A DNA stretch of 64,000 nucleotides from Tsukamurella asaccharolytica (GCF_007858435.1 NZ_VIGW01000013.1:1-64000); one strand, 5' to 3'; numbered from the stretch's first letter, positions 35,914 to 45,156 are shown. Notes: a model not told the origin generated them from the sequence alone. Made by a program: numbers and translations.

Positions 35914-36288
35914 GTCAGTACACTCCTTCAGGCGCGCGTGCGCGCCACTCATCACAGGTGCCGATCAGGCACCGAATTTCCAGACTGTTAACGCGGAGGG
36001 AACCCAACTGTTTCCGCGCTGTTACGTCATGAATAGTTCCACGTTCCCGACAGGAGTCAAGAGATTCCGACTCGGGGGTGGGGGATCTCACAGCGGGGGC
36101 GGTGAGAACCCGGTTCCGAGGGGTGTACTAAGCTCCTGCCGGTTCAACGGCGTGCCCGCAAGAATATCCTCACACGCTGCGGCTTTGCAATAGATTTCTG
36201 TGGACACGTGACAAACTGCTCACTTCGCCCTGCCGGATCTGGTCACGGGGAGTCCACGGGAAGCGCCGCCGCGGTGCGGATGCGGGAG
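35914..36288 (-). promoter_or_regulatory. whiB1 control region (375 bases without a gene)
   Basis: Read on the minus strand, TTGACT (36060-36055) and TATTCA (36035-36030), 19 bases apart, form a plausible promoter with a start near 36023 and a leader of about 110 bases. A CRP-like site, plus-strand GGTGG-N6-TCACA (36077-36092), matches TGTGA-N6-TCACA at 8 of 10 positions. It is centred about 61.5 bases upstream of that start. M. tuberculosis whiB1 is known to be CRP-controlled. The leader contains GGTGCC/GGCACC and GC-rich hairpins. The distal 180 bases show nothing further. Confidence 0.45.
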
Positions 36289-37284
36289 TCAGCGCACTCG
36301 CGGCAGTGGCGGCAGATCGGCCACCACCCGGATCCGCTCCGGGGAGTACCAGAACCGCACCTCGGTGCGGTCGCCGAGGTGGTCGCCGTCCACCTGCGCG
36401 GGCACCGGGACGGCGCTGCTCACACGCAGTTCGGGCAGGTCGTCGTGGCGGAGGAGGTGACGCACCGTCGGGCCGTCGGTACGCCGGGCGGAGAGCATCT
36501 GGCGCACCAGCAGGAGGTTCGGGATCGTCCGCATCGAGCGCGAGGCGAAGATCCCCAGCCCGGTGCCGTAATCCGTCCCCGGGTTGGTGAACACCGCGCG
36601 GTTGTTGACGAAGGTCCACGGGCTCGCGTTCGAGACGAAGGCGAAGTGCACCCCGTCGACGTCCTCCCAGGTGCCCGGCTCCGCGCCGGGCAGGTGGACG
36701 GTGAGTTGCGGCTCCCGCCGGGCGGCCGAGAAGAAGGTGCGGATCGCGGTGCGCACGTAGCGCGACGGGGTGGCCGGCTTGCCCTTGTCGCGCAGCGACT
36801 CCATGGTGGCGATCACCTCGGCGTCCACGCCCACGCCCGCGTTGAACAGGAAGTAGCGCTCGTCGGCGCAGCCGAGCCCGATGGTGCGGAAACTGCGCCG
36901 TGCCAGCAGGTCCGTGAGGTGGACGGTGGCCTGCAGGGGATCGCGGGGTACCGCGAGCGAGCGGGCGAAGACGTTCGCGCTGCCGCCGGGGATCACCGCG
37001 ATGGCGGGCAGGGTGTCGGCGCCGACGGGGGCAGCGCCCCCGGGCAGGCCCTCGCGGCCGAGGATCCCGCACACGACCTCGTTGACGGTCCCGTCGCCGC
37101 CGTGGATGATCACCAGATCCGTGCCGTCGTCGCGGGCCGCGGCGGCGAGCTCGGCGGCGTGACCACGCCGTTCCGTCTGCGCCAGTGTGACGTCGAGCGC
37201 GGACGCCAAGGCCATCGCCACGAGGTCTCGCCCCGCGGGAGTGATGGACGTGGCGTTGGGGTTGACGATCAACAGGGCGCGCAC
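36289..37284 (-). CDS. Diacylglycerol/sphingosine-kinase-family lipid kinase
   Basis: A 331-residue member of the DAGK catalytic family (DgkB/YegS-like), which phosphorylates a lipid hydroxyl. It opens VRALLIVNPNATSITPAG, then LVIIHGGDGTVNEVVCGIL (the GGDGT nucleotide loop), IPGGSANVFARSL and LGCADERYFLFNAGVGVDAEV. The C-terminal domain contains VPAQVDGDHLGDRTEV. GTG at 37284 is the start. It lies upstream of whiB1 on the same strand, as a Rv3218-like gene does in mycobacteria. The lipid substrate is unknown; phosphatidic acid recycling is plausible. Confidence 0.88.
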   Translation of the reverse strand: MRALLIVNPNATSITPAGRDLVAMALASALDVTLAQTERRGHAAELAAAARDDGTDLVIIHGGDGTVNEVVCGILGREGLPGGAAPVGADTLPAIAVIPGGSANVFARSLAVPRDPLQATVHLTDLLARRSFRTIGLGCADERYFLFNAGVGVDAEVIATMESLRDKGKPATPSRYVRTAIRTFFSAARREPQLTVHLPGAEPGTWEDVDGVHFAFVSNASPWTFVNNRAVFTNPGTDYGTGLGIFASRSMRTIPNLLLVRQMLSARRTDGPTVRHLLRHDDLPELRVSSAVPVPAQVDGDHLGDRTEVRFWYSPERIRVVADLPPLPRVR

Positions 37285-37324
37285 ACCGAGCAGCCTACCC
37301 AGGCCGCCCCGATACCCTGGGGTC

Positions 37325-37795
37325 GTGACATCCACCAACGGAAGCGGCGACGATTCCCGCCCCGCCGCCACCCGCTCCCGCACGAAGCGCTCCGGCGCGA
37401 CCCGCACCGCCGCGCCCGGCACCGTCGTGGCCGCGGGGTGGCTCGTCGCGTTCGAGGGTGCGGCCGCGCTGGCGGTGGGCGTCGTCGAGCTGATCCGTGG
37501 CATCGCCGGGACCGCCTCCACGACCACGGGCGCCTACGGTCTGGCCTTCTGGATGATCCCGATGGGCTCCGCGGTACTCGCGGGCGGCATCGCCCTGCTG
37601 CGCGGCAAGCGGTGGGGCCGCACCGTCGGCGTGCTCACCAACGTGCTCCTCGGCTTCACCGGCATCAGCGGTGCCTTCGCCCAGAGCTCGCCGCTGCTCG
37701 GGTACCCGCTGCTGGTGCCCGCGATCGTCGTGCTCGTGTTGCTGTTCTCCCCGCCGACGGTGGCCTGGCTCGAGGGCGAGTACCGCCGGGACTGA
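37325..37795 (+). CDS. Small integral membrane protein (Rv3217c-like)
   Basis: A 156-residue protein with a basic cytoplasmic N-terminus (about 30 residues rich in Arg, Ser and Thr) and four predicted transmembrane helices (near residues 34-56, 68-92, 100-117 and 125-145). It ends TVAWLEGEYRRD. GTG at 37325 starts it, 40 bases from the divergent lipid kinase. It matches the conserved four-helix membrane protein found here in mycobacteria. No enzymatic motif is visible; function unknown. Confidence 0.75.
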   Translation: MTSTNGSGDDSRPAATRSRTKRSGATRTAAPGTVVAAGWLVAFEGAAALAVGVVELIRGIAGTASTTTGAYGLAFWMIPMGSAVLAGGIALLRGKRWGRTVGVLTNVLLGFTGISGAFAQSSPLLGYPLLVPAIVVLVLLFSPPTVAWLEGEYRRD

Positions 37796-37801
37796 CCGGG
37801 C

Positions 37802-38416
37802 CTACCGCCCCGCGTAGTGCGCGGCGGCGTAGCCGGTCAGGCCGAAGCGGCTGATCTGCGGGATGCCGTCGCGGTCGTCGCCGAAGACGGCCGCGGAGGC
37901 GGGCAGGATCAGCACGTGCCGCCCGAACTCGGGCGGCTGCTCCAGCACCCGCGCGGTGAGCACGCGGCCCAGGTGGCCGTGCGCGACGAGGACGACGTCA
38001 CCGTCGGCCATCGCCGCCCGCGCTCGCGTCAGCACCCGGTCCACCCGCTCCGTCACCTGCGCGAGCGACTCGCCGCCGGGCGCGCCGCGATCCCACACCG
38101 TCCAGCCCGGATCGTCGACGCGGATCTCAGCGCTGGTGCGGCCCTCGTAGTCCCCGTAGTCCCACTCGGCCAGGTCCTCGTCGACGGCCGTGACCGTCAG
38201 GCCCGCCAGTTCCGCGGTGGTCGCCGCCCGCGCCCGCGGGCTGACCAGCACGGTCGGGTTCGCCAGGGCCAGGTCCGCGAGGACGGGGCCGAGGGCTCGC
38301 GCCTGTTCGATCCCGGTCTCGGTCAACGGGACGTCGGTGGTGCCGGTGTGGCGGCCCGAGCGCGACCATGCGGTCTCGCCGTGGCGGATGTACACGAGGC
38401 GGTGTCCGGTGCTCAT
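37802..38416 (-). CDS. Histidine phosphatase (phosphoglycerate mutase family) protein
   Basis: A 204-residue member of the histidine phosphatase superfamily. The catalytic RHG motif is IRHGETAWS with H12. The second His is in [11 protein letters not shown], and [13 protein letters not shown] provides the phosphate pocket. The mycobacterial counterpart, Rv3214 (Gpm2), behaves as an acid phosphatase rather than a glycolytic mutase, so the substrate here is open. ATG at 38416 is 36 bases from the divergent parA-like gene. It converges on the membrane protein gene with a 6-base gap. Confidence 0.88.
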   Translation of the reverse strand: MSTGHRLVYIRHGETAWSRSGRHTGTTDVPLTETGIEQARALGPVLADLALANPTVLVSPRARAATTAELAGLTVTAVDEDLAEWDYGDYEGRTSAEIRVDDPGWTVWDRGAPGGESLAQVTERVDRVLTRARAAMADGDVVLVAHGHLGRVLTARVLEQPPEFGRHVLILPASAAVFGDDRDGIPQISRFGLTGYAAAHYAGR

Positions 38417-38452
38417 CCGTTCATCGTGGTGCACGGTGGGTACCCTCGCAGC

Positions 38453-39256
38453 ATGACCGGTGACACGCCCTTCGTCCTCGCCGTCGCCAACCAGAAGGGC
38501 GGCGTCGCGAAGACCACCACCGTCGCCAGCCTGGGGGCGGCCCTCGTCGAACTGGGCGCCCGCGTGCTCGTCGTCGACCTCGACCCGCAGGGCTGCCTGA
38601 CCTTCTCCCTCGGGCACAACCCCGACCGCATCGAGCGGAGCGTGCACGACGTCCTTCTGGGGGACAAGAAGATCGACGAGGTGCTGCTCGAGACCGAGGA
38701 CGGGGTCACCGTGCTCCCCGCCACCCTCGACCTCGCCGGCGCCGAGGCGCTGCTGCTCATGCGCGCCGGCCGCGAGTACGCGCTCAAGCGGGCCCTCGCC
38801 GAGGTGAATGAGACGTTCGACGTGGTGATCATCGACTGCCCGCCCAGCCTGGGCGTGCTGACCCTCAACGGCCTCACCGCCGCCGACGCCGTCGCGATCC
38901 CGCTGCAGTGCGAGACCCTCGCACACCGCGGCGTCGGGCAGCTGCTCAAGACGGTCCGTGACGTGCAGACCATCACCAACCCCGAGCTGAGCATGCTCGG
39001 TGCCATCGCCACTCTCTACGACGCGCGCACCACGCACAGCCGCGACATCCTCTCCGACGTCGCCGACCGCTACGACCTCGCCGTGCTGTCGCCGCCGATC
39101 CCGCGCACCGTGCGGTTCGCCGAGGCGAACGCGGCCGGCCGCACCGTGCTCGCCGGCCGGAAGAACAAGGGCGCCACCGCCTACCGCGAGCTCGCGCAGA
39201 GCATTAAGGCGCACGTCTCCGACGGTGCGCCGCTGGTCACCTGGGTTCCCGAGTAG
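38453..39256 (+). CDS. ParA/Soj-like ATPase
   Basis: A 267-residue deviant-Walker ATPase: KGGVAKTTT (residues 15-23), [16 protein letters not shown] and [14 protein letters not shown]. Such proteins position DNA or protein complexes by dynamic binding to the nucleoid. It has no neighbouring parB and lies far from the expected origin genes, like Rv3213c, which it matches in length. It is therefore more likely an orphan ParA that positions some other cargo than the chromosome-partition ParA. ATG at 38453 is the start. Confidence 0.9.
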   Translation: MTGDTPFVLAVANQKGGVAKTTTVASLGAALVELGARVLVVDLDPQGCLTFSLGHNPDRIERSVHDVLLGDKKIDEVLLETEDGVTVLPATLDLAGAEALLLMRAGREYALKRALAEVNETFDVVIIDCPPSLGVLTLNGLTAADAVAIPLQCETLAHRGVGQLLKTVRDVQTITNPELSMLGAIATLYDARTTHSRDILSDVADRYDLAVLSPPIPRTVRFAEANAAGRTVLAGRKNKGATAYRELAQSIKAHVSDGAPLVTWVPE

Positions 39257-39305
39257 CGGCCGAGGGGGAGCGTCGCGGGCTCGCGCCGCGCCGGAGTCGC
39301 GTGCG

Positions 39306-39965
39306 TCAGCGGCCGTGGGGCGCGTCGATGCCGTCCGCGGCGGGGCCCCGATCGACCCCGCGGCCGGTATCGCCGAGTTCGCGGGCACAGACGAGGAGGG
39401 TCGTCGCCGTTCCCGGCCCGACCGGGGCGCATCGGTGGGGAGTGGTGCCCGCATGGTGCACGGTGTCTCCCGCGTCGAGGCGCACCGGCGGCTCGCCCTG
39501 GAGTTCCAGTGTGATCGAGCCCGAGAGCACGTAGATGAAGTCCTCGCCGGGGTGGCAGAACCAGCCCCGCTCCGGGGCCGCGGGATCGAACGTGTGCAGG
39601 TAGGCGGTGAGCCGCGCGTCGGCACCGGCGCGGGTGAGGGACTCCCCCTGGGGGCCCTGATCGTCGATCACGGCGAACCGCTCGCGCGTGACGGGCGTGG
39701 TGACCGCGGTCTCGATCGCGGGCGGATCCGCGGGCTCCGACCCCGGCGACGGTGTCAGGAGGTCGCCGGGTTCCACGCTGAGGGCGCGTGCGACGGTGAT
39801 GAGCGTGGCCAGGCTGGGGCTGGCCGTCGCGTTCTCGAGCTGGCTCAGGTACGGCTGGGAGATGCCGGCCAACTGCGCGAGATAGCTCATCGAGTAACCG
39901 CGGGCGGTCCTGAGCCCGCGGATTCTTCGGCCTACCGCGACGGTCTCAGGTCTGGGCGTGCGCAC
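39306..39965 (-). CDS. XRE-family regulator with C-terminal cupin domain
   Basis: A 219-residue regulator. The N-terminal XRE helix-turn-helix (about residues 10-68) contains [20 protein letters not shown] and [19 protein letters not shown]. The C-terminal cupin sensor (about 125-200) contains [19 protein letters not shown] and [17 protein letters not shown]. Regulators of this type often control small-molecule or sulfur-compound catabolism. GTG at 39965 is the likely start; ATG at 40046 would add 27 residues of low-complexity sequence. It diverges from the ABC operon, with a perfect palindrome between them. Confidence 0.88.
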   Translation of the reverse strand: MRTPRPETVAVGRRIRGLRTARGYSMSYLAQLAGISQPYLSQLENATASPSLATLITVARALSVEPGDLLTPSPGSEPADPPAIETAVTTPVTRERFAVIDDQGPQGESLTRAGADARLTAYLHTFDPAAPERGWFCHPGEDFIYVLSGSITLELQGEPPVRLDAGDTVHHAGTTPHRCAPVGPGTATTLLVCARELGDTGRGVDRGPAADGIDAPHGR

Positions 39966-40080
39966 TGCTGCGATGTTAGCCGCCGCTCGATGCGGCACCG
40001 GTGCGGCGCCCACTCCGCGAGGGGCCGGCGGCAGGAAGCTTTTCACTCAGGGTGATGCGAAATACCGCTCTGACTTGTGA

Positions 40081-40099
40081 TTATTGACGGTGTCAATAA
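40081..40099. promoter_or_regulatory. Perfect palindromic operator between regulator and ABC operon
   Basis: TTATTGAC-GGT-GTCAATAA: 8-base perfect arms around 3 bases, AT-rich in otherwise GC-rich DNA. It lies 10 bases before the permease start and about 115 bases from the regulator start. It is the obvious binding site for the divergent XRE-cupin protein. Overlap with the operon promoter would make that protein a repressor, but the -35/-10 are not clear. Confidence 0.7.
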
Positions 40100-40109
40100 C
40101 TCTGATGGC

Positions 40110-40910
40110 GTGACGAGAACAGAAGTCGGGCGCCCCGGCCGTGGGTATTCGGTGCTGCGCGTGCTCGACAACGGAGTGACGGCGGCGCTGGCAGGCCTCG
40201 CGGTCGTGCTGATCGCCTGGACGGCGGTGTCCGCCAGCGGGGTCGTCGACTCGACGCTGTTCCCGTCGCCGGCCCGCACCGCCCGAGCGGCCCTCGCGAT
40301 GATCCAGTCCGGCGTCCTCGCCGATGATCTCGCCATGAGCCTGCAGCGCGCGGCCATCGGGTTCCTGATCGGCGCATCGCTGGGCATCCTGCTGGGATTC
40401 ATCACCGGGCGGAATCCGCTGATCGCGCGTCTCGTCTCGCCGATCGTGTCGTTCCTGCGGCCGATCCCCGCGATCGCGTTGATCCCGCTGGTCACCGCGT
40501 GGTTCGGCATCGGGGAGGAGGCGAAACGCATCGTCATCGCGTACGCGGTGTTCCTCGCGGTGTGGCTCTACGTGCACGACGCCGTGCACCGGACCCCGCA
40601 GATCTACCTGCGCGTGTCGGACATGTTCGGCATCGGGCGACTCCGTACGTGGCTCACGGTTCTCATTCCCTCGGCGGCGCCCGCGATCGTCACGGCTCTG
40701 CGCTACGGCAGCAGCATCGCCTACCTCGCCCTGGTCGCGGCCGAACTCGGCGGAACCCAGCAGGGCGTGGCCTACCGCATTCAGGTCGACGGCCAATTCA
40801 TGCAGACCGACCGGATGTTCGTCGGCCTGATCGTCCTCGGGATCCTCGGCGCCGTCACGGATGTCGTGATCGCCGCGATCGGCCGCCGCGTCATCAATTG
40901 GAGCGAGTGA
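40110..40910 (+). CDS. ABC transporter permease (SsuC/TauC/NrtB type)
   Basis: A 266-residue inner-membrane permease of the BPD_transp_1 family with about six helices. It contains FPSPARTARAALAMI, LQRAAIGFLIGASLGILLGF and IPAIALIPLVTAWFGIGEEAK (the EAA-loop region, here split for landmarking). These are hallmarks of nitrate/sulfonate/taurine importers. GTG at 40110 is chosen because the longer GTG at 40077 would put the operator inside the gene. One base separates its stop from the ATPase start. Confidence 0.9.
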   Translation: MTRTEVGRPGRGYSVLRVLDNGVTAALAGLAVVLIAWTAVSASGVVDSTLFPSPARTARAALAMIQSGVLADDLAMSLQRAAIGFLIGASLGILLGFITGRNPLIARLVSPIVSFLRPIPAIALIPLVTAWFGIGEEAKRIVIAYAVFLAVWLYVHDAVHRTPQIYLRVSDMFGIGRLRTWLTVLIPSAAPAIVTALRYGSSIAYLALVAAELGGTQQGVAYRIQVDGQFMQTDRMFVGLIVLGILGAVTDVVIAAIGRRVINWSE

Positions 40911-40911
40911 T

Positions 40912-41673
40912 ATGACCGACGATCACCCCGACCGCCGCGGCGTCGTGGACATCCGTGAGCTCGGCGTGGAGTACCGGAAGGCGAGGAGCCGGGAGCCGGT
41001 GATCGCGCTCAGCGAGACCACGGCGCACATCGACGCCGGCGCGTTCGTGACCCTGCTCGGGGCGAGCGGCTGCGGCAAATCCACGCTCCTCAACGCCATC
41101 GCGGGGTTCGTCCTGCCGTCGCACGGGTCGATCGAGGTCGACGGTCGGCCCGTGCGTGGGCCCGGCCCGGACCGCGCGGTGGTCTTCCAGCAGTACGCAC
41201 TCCTCCCGTGGCTCACCGCCCGCGCGAACATCGAATTCGCGCTCAAGCGCTTCGCATTGCCCCGTGCCGAGCAGCGCGAGCGCGCCCTCGCAGCGCTCGA
41301 GGCGGTGAACCTGGGGCATGCGGCGGACTCGCTGCCGGCGGAACTCTCCGGTGGCATGCAGCAGCGGGTGTCGATGGCCCGGGCGCTGGCCGCCGAACCG
41401 GACGTGCTGCTGATGGACGAGCCGTTCGGGGCTCTCGACGCCATCACCCGCGCGGTGATGCAAGAGCTCATCCTCGAGATCTGGGAGCGTACGTCCACCA
41501 CGATCCTGTTCGTCACGCACGACGTGGACGAGGCGCTCTTCCTGTCGCAGCGGATCCTGCTGATGTCCGCGCAGCCAGGCCGGGTCACCGAGGACATCTC
41601 GCTCATCGGCGCCGACGAGCCCGCGCTGGCGGAGACCCGCAGGCGCATCGTCAGTCACCTCGGCGGGCACTGA
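40912..41673 (+). CDS. ABC transporter ATPase (SsuB/TauB type)
   Basis: A 253-residue nucleotide-binding subunit. Walker A GASGCGKST, Q-loop VVFQQYALLPWLTA, signature LSGGMQQRVSMARAL, Walker B VLLMDEPFGALD and switch VTHDVDEALFLSQRI are all present and match the sulfonate/nitrate branch. The ATG directly follows the permease stop, so the two are co-translated. Together with the downstream binding lipoprotein it forms a complete importer. Confidence 0.93.
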   Translation: MTDDHPDRRGVVDIRELGVEYRKARSREPVIALSETTAHIDAGAFVTLLGASGCGKSTLLNAIAGFVLPSHGSIEVDGRPVRGPGPDRAVVFQQYALLPWLTARANIEFALKRFALPRAEQRERALAALEAVNLGHAADSLPAELSGGMQQRVSMARALAAEPDVLLMDEPFGALDAITRAVMQELILEIWERTSTTILFVTHDVDEALFLSQRILLMSAQPGRVTEDISLIGADEPALAETRRRIVSHLGGH

Positions 41674-41710
41674 CCAACCCACAACGATCCAACGAGAAAG
41701 GAGACACATC

Positions 41711-42730
41711 GTGATGGAGTCATCGGGTGTCACACGGAGATTCGGTCGCTGGCAGCGCGTAGCGCTGGCGATCGCGACGATCGGGGTGCTCACCGCGGGA
41801 TGCTCGAACGGTTCCGGCGGTGGCACCGGTTCGACGGAGAGGGTCACCATCGCCGGCGGTGATCAAGTCGGCGCGGCGCAATTCCTCGTCGCCGAGGCGC
41901 AGCAGCTGTGGACGGCCGAATCGCTGGAGGCCGCCCGGCAGTCGTTCCCGAGTGGACGCGACGCCCTCAACGCACTCATCGGTGGTCAGGCCCAGTTCGC
42001 CACGATCGGCGACCTGCCCACGGTGACCGCGGTGCTGAGCGGCAGGAAGCTCAACATCGTCGCGAACCTCTCCTGGGGCGTGAGCTGGCGTTTGCTGACC
42101 ACCACGTCATCCGGGGTCAACGCGTTCCCGGATCTCCGCGGGAAGCGCATCGGCGTCACCGAGGGGACGAACACCCAGTACCTCTTGAGCAAGGTGTTGG
42201 CCGACGGCGGCCTCACGCCGTCGGACGTCACGGTGGTGAACCTGGCGGCGAGCCAGATCCCGGCCTCGCTGTCGGCGGGCGACATCGACGCCGGATTCAC
42301 CTTCCCCAGCTTCTACGCTGCGACGAAGAAGGCGCTCGGGCCGAGGTATCGCGAACTGGTCTACCCGGGCTACCAGAGCCCCACCCTGCTCGTCGCGCGC
42401 ACGGACGTCTCCGATGCGCAGATCAGCAAGGTGCTGACGGTCCTGAACAGGGCCCAGAAGGTCGTCGACGACGACCCCGCGAAGGCGCGCGCAGACGTGG
42501 TCGCCGCCTCGAACAACACCCTGACCGCGGACAACGTCAACGAGCTGTGGCCGCTCTACCAGGTGAAGCTGGGGCTCGACGTCCCGCTGCGCGACGCGCT
42601 GGTCGCCGAGGCCGAGTGGGCTACCACGTCGCTGCCGATCACCGTCACGGGCCGACCGGCGGATCTCGCCGCATCCCTGTATCCGGCGCCGCTGCGCTCG
42701 GTGTCGCCCGGCCTCGTCTCTCTTCCTTAG
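41711..42730 (+). CDS. ABC substrate-binding lipoprotein (sulfonate/nitrate type)
   Basis: A 339-residue surface lipoprotein with signal peptide and lipobox LTAG-C. The NMT1/SsuA-like fold shows GAAQFLVAEAQQLW, LIGGQAQFATIGDLPTVTAVL, DLRGKRIGVTEGTNTQYLLSKVL and a second-lobe SPTLLVARTDV. This family binds sulfonates, sulfate esters, nitrate or thiamine precursors. AAAGGAG precedes GTG at 41711 (ATG at 41714 is the alternative). It ends 10 bases before the arylsulfotransferase-like gene, whose likely substrate would be a sulfate ester. Confidence 0.9.
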   Translation: MMESSGVTRRFGRWQRVALAIATIGVLTAGCSNGSGGGTGSTERVTIAGGDQVGAAQFLVAEAQQLWTAESLEAARQSFPSGRDALNALIGGQAQFATIGDLPTVTAVLSGRKLNIVANLSWGVSWRLLTTTSSGVNAFPDLRGKRIGVTEGTNTQYLLSKVLADGGLTPSDVTVVNLAASQIPASLSAGDIDAGFTFPSFYAATKKALGPRYRELVYPGYQSPTLLVARTDVSDAQISKVLTVLNRAQKVVDDDPAKARADVVAASNNTLTADNVNELWPLYQVKLGLDVPLRDALVAEAEWATTSLPITVTGRPADLAASLYPAPLRSVSPGLVSLP

Positions 42731-42740
42731 GAGTATCACC

Positions 42741-43868
42741 GTGTCCACTGACCTTTCCCGGAACACTCTGGCGCGGCGGGGCGTCGGGCTGCGGCATCTC
42801 GACCGCGATGCCGCGTACGACGGCTACACCCTGTACACGCCGATCGCCGGAGCCGGCGAGACCTACCTGATCGACCTCGACGGCGTGGTCGTGCACACCT
42901 GGCGGCTGCCCTTCCCGCCGGGCAGGCACGCCCGCATCCTCGACACCGGAAATCTGCTCTTCAACGGCAAGCTCGACCAGGACGAGCCGCTGTTCCCGAT
43001 CTGGGGCGTCTACCACGGCGGGATCGTCGCCGAGGTGGCACCGGATTCGACGATCCTGCGGCGCCTGGACCATCCCTTCCAGCACCACGACGCCATCGTG
43101 CTCAGGAACGGCAACCTGGCGCTGCTCACCGTCGAGCGACTCACCCCCGAGCAGGCGGAACGGGTCCGGGGAGGGGTACCCGGGTCGGAGGCGGCCGGCG
43201 GCGCCATCTACGGCGACGTCGTCGTCGAGGTCACATGGGACGGCGAGCAGGTGTGGCGATGGTCGGCCGCGGAGAACCTCGACCCCGACGAGGCCGTGCT
43301 CGATCGACACTTCGCGCGGGACCACTGGCCGATGGCCAACACCATCTCGGAGACTCCGGACGGCGACCTGATCGTGGGATTCCGCAGCACCTCGCAGGTG
43401 GTCCTGATCCGGCGCGGGACCGGCGAGATCGGCTGGACCTTGGGCGCACCGCACGTCGCGCAGCAGCACTACCCGCATCAGCTGGACAACGGGAACATCC
43501 TGGTGTTCGACAACGGTAGCTTCCGCGATCCCATCAGCTTCCCCTATTCCCGAGCGGTCGAGTGGAATCCCGCCTCGGGCGAGGAGGTGTGGGTGTACCA
43601 GGACAACCCGCCGCAGAACTTCTACAGCCCGTACATGGGGTCCGCGCAGCGGCTTCCCAACGGCAACACCCTGATCGCGGAGGGAAGCTTCGGCCGCATC
43701 TTCGAGGTCACGACCGACGGGAGAGTCGTGTGGGAGTACCGGGTGCCCGAGTTCGGGGCCTTCGGCGCCGGGGTCGGCCTGGATTCCTCTCAGGGCCCGA
43801 ACAATTCGATCTTCCGGGCGTATCGGTACCCGCGAGAGGCCGTCGCGCACCTTCTCCCGCCGTCGTAA
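42741..43868 (+). CDS. Cytoplasmic arylsulfotransferase-like (ASST) protein
   Basis: A 375-residue protein of the arylsulfotransferase superfamily, whose classical members move sulfuryl groups between phenols from a six-bladed propeller. Landmarks are DGYTLYTPIAGAGETYLIDL, VVHTWRLPFPPGRHARILD, FQHHDAIVLRNGNLALL, HWPMANTISETPDGDLIVGF, NGNILVFDNGS and GNTLIAEGSFGRIFEVT. No signal peptide is seen, unlike the periplasmic bacterial enzymes. GTG at 42741 follows AGGAG. As the last gene of an importer operon it suggests uptake and intracellular use of aryl sulfates or similar esters. The catalytic His cannot be assigned with certainty. Confidence 0.82.
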   Translation: MSTDLSRNTLARRGVGLRHLDRDAAYDGYTLYTPIAGAGETYLIDLDGVVVHTWRLPFPPGRHARILDTGNLLFNGKLDQDEPLFPIWGVYHGGIVAEVAPDSTILRRLDHPFQHHDAIVLRNGNLALLTVERLTPEQAERVRGGVPGSEAAGGAIYGDVVVEVTWDGEQVWRWSAAENLDPDEAVLDRHFARDHWPMANTISETPDGDLIVGFRSTSQVVLIRRGTGEIGWTLGAPHVAQQHYPHQLDNGNILVFDNGSFRDPISFPYSRAVEWNPASGEEVWVYQDNPPQNFYSPYMGSAQRLPNGNTLIAEGSFGRIFEVTTDGRVVWEYRVPEFGAFGAGVGLDSSQGPNNSIFRAYRYPREAVAHLLPPS

Positions 43869-43881
43869 CAACCGCGGCCGG

Positions 43882-45120
43882 CTACGCCGCGCGGTAGGCC
43901 TGGACCGTCGATCCCCACTGCGCGATCATCGTGGTGCCCACCTCGGCCAGCAGCACGGGTCCGTCGGTGTAGCCGGGCTTGGCGATCGGGGTCGAGCGCG
44001 TCATGGCCCGCGTGTTGAGGTCGTACGCGGTGAGCGACGTCGGCCCCGGCACCACGAGCTGGCCGCCGACCACGGCGCCGGGCCCGAGGGTCCCCGGGAT
44101 GACCATCGCCGCGGCCAGCGAGGCGGCGTCGACCACCACCGTCGACGTGCCGGTGAAGAAGGCGGCGATGCCCGCCTCGGTGACGACGGGAACCTCGCGT
44201 GGGGCGCCGCCCGGACCGGTGGTCACGTCGACGGAGCGCAGCGTGCGGCCCTGCGGGTCGACGGTGGTCACCCGCGCGGGACGTCCGTCCTGGGCGGGCA
44301 CGTACACCACCGCGCCGTTGGCCGTGGCGGTGATGAGTCGGGCGCGGTCGCCGCCCTCGGGCGCGGCGTCGCCCAGGTCCGGGCTGACGACCGACGAGGT
44401 CTCCTGCGGCTCGGAGGCCTCCTTGGGGGAGGCGCCGATCACGGTGAGCCGGGGGTAGGGCTCCGTCGGGCAGGCCTCGAGGATGGTGATCGACGCACCG
44501 GCGGGCAGCGCCGAGCCGATCGTGCACCCGGACCGCGGCTGCACGCCGGGGTTCACGGGCACGTCGGGCTTGCCGTATTCGACGGTGCGCACGAGGTCCG
44601 AGCGGAAGACGTCGACGCGCGTCGGCCCCTGGACGACCGCGTAGTTGCCGTCGCCGGTGAGGGTCACGTCGTGGTCCTCGCGGCTGGTGCGGCTCGCGCG
44701 CCGCTGCCCGGTGCCCGGGTCGAGCGCCATCACCTCGCCGCAGCCGCGGACGTCGCGGTAGAACGCGAGCACGAGCCCGGCATTGTCCGTGAGCCCGCAG
44801 ACATCACTGTCGCGCTGGTAGCGCCAGGTGCGCTGCCCCGTCGCGGGATCGTGTCCGGCGACCTCGCCGCCCCGGCTCAGGACGAGGGAGCCGCCGAGGG
44901 CCAGCGGGGGACGGTCGGACTGCGCGGTCCACGCCTCGCGGAGCGCGGCGGGCAGCTCGACGAGGGCGGACGGCGCCGTCGACGGTGCGGGGGCGGTCTC
45001 GCTCACCGTCTTGCTGGCGGAGCCGGTGTTCCACGCCACGAAGCCCGCGACGACGACCGCGACCAGGATCGCGGCCGAGACCGCCAGATCGACGCGGGTC
45101 CTGCGTTCGGGTTTCACCAC
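43882..45120 (-). CDS. Membrane-anchored beta-propeller protein (Rv3212-like)
   Basis: A 412-residue protein with one N-terminal transmembrane helix (about residues 13-32) and a Thr/Pro/Ser linker. The extracytoplasmic propeller of PQQ-like repeats includes LALGGSLVLSRGGEVAGHDP, GQRTWRYQRDSDVCGL and VGGQLVVPGPTSLTAYDLNT. Cys pairs (SDVCGL/VRGCGE and SGCTIG/LEACPT) probably form disulfides. GTG at 45120 starts it. Size, topology and position match Rv3212. No catalytic role is known; a scaffold or sensor in the envelope is possible. Confidence 0.78.
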   Translation of the reverse strand: MVKPERRTRVDLAVSAAILVAVVVAGFVAWNTGSASKTVSETAPAPSTAPSALVELPAALREAWTAQSDRPPLALGGSLVLSRGGEVAGHDPATGQRTWRYQRDSDVCGLTDNAGLVLAFYRDVRGCGEVMALDPGTGQRRASRTSREDHDVTLTGDGNYAVVQGPTRVDVFRSDLVRTVEYGKPDVPVNPGVQPRSGCTIGSALPAGASITILEACPTEPYPRLTVIGASPKEASEPQETSSVVSPDLGDAAPEGGDRARLITATANGAVVYVPAQDGRPARVTTVDPQGRTLRSVDVTTGPGGAPREVPVVTEAGIAAFFTGTSTVVVDAASLAAAMVIPGTLGPGAVVGGQLVVPGPTSLTAYDLNTRAMTRSTPIAKPGYTDGPVLLAEVGTTMIAQWGSTVQAYRAA

Positions 45121-45156
45121 GCGCCTGAGCCTACTGGCGGTCGGTGCCGCGGACGG

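Noticed and set aside
35999-36023. GGAAC-N17-GTT on the plus strand near whiB1
   Set aside because: Spacing is 17 rather than 18 and no gene follows in that direction.
36208-36223. GTGA-N8-TCAC dyad as a second CRP site
   Set aside because: The CRP consensus needs N6 between the half-sites, and it lies too far from the promoter.
40077-40110. Upstream GTG at 40077 as the start of the permease gene
   Set aside because: It would place the palindromic operator inside the coding sequence and add a non-conserved N-terminus.
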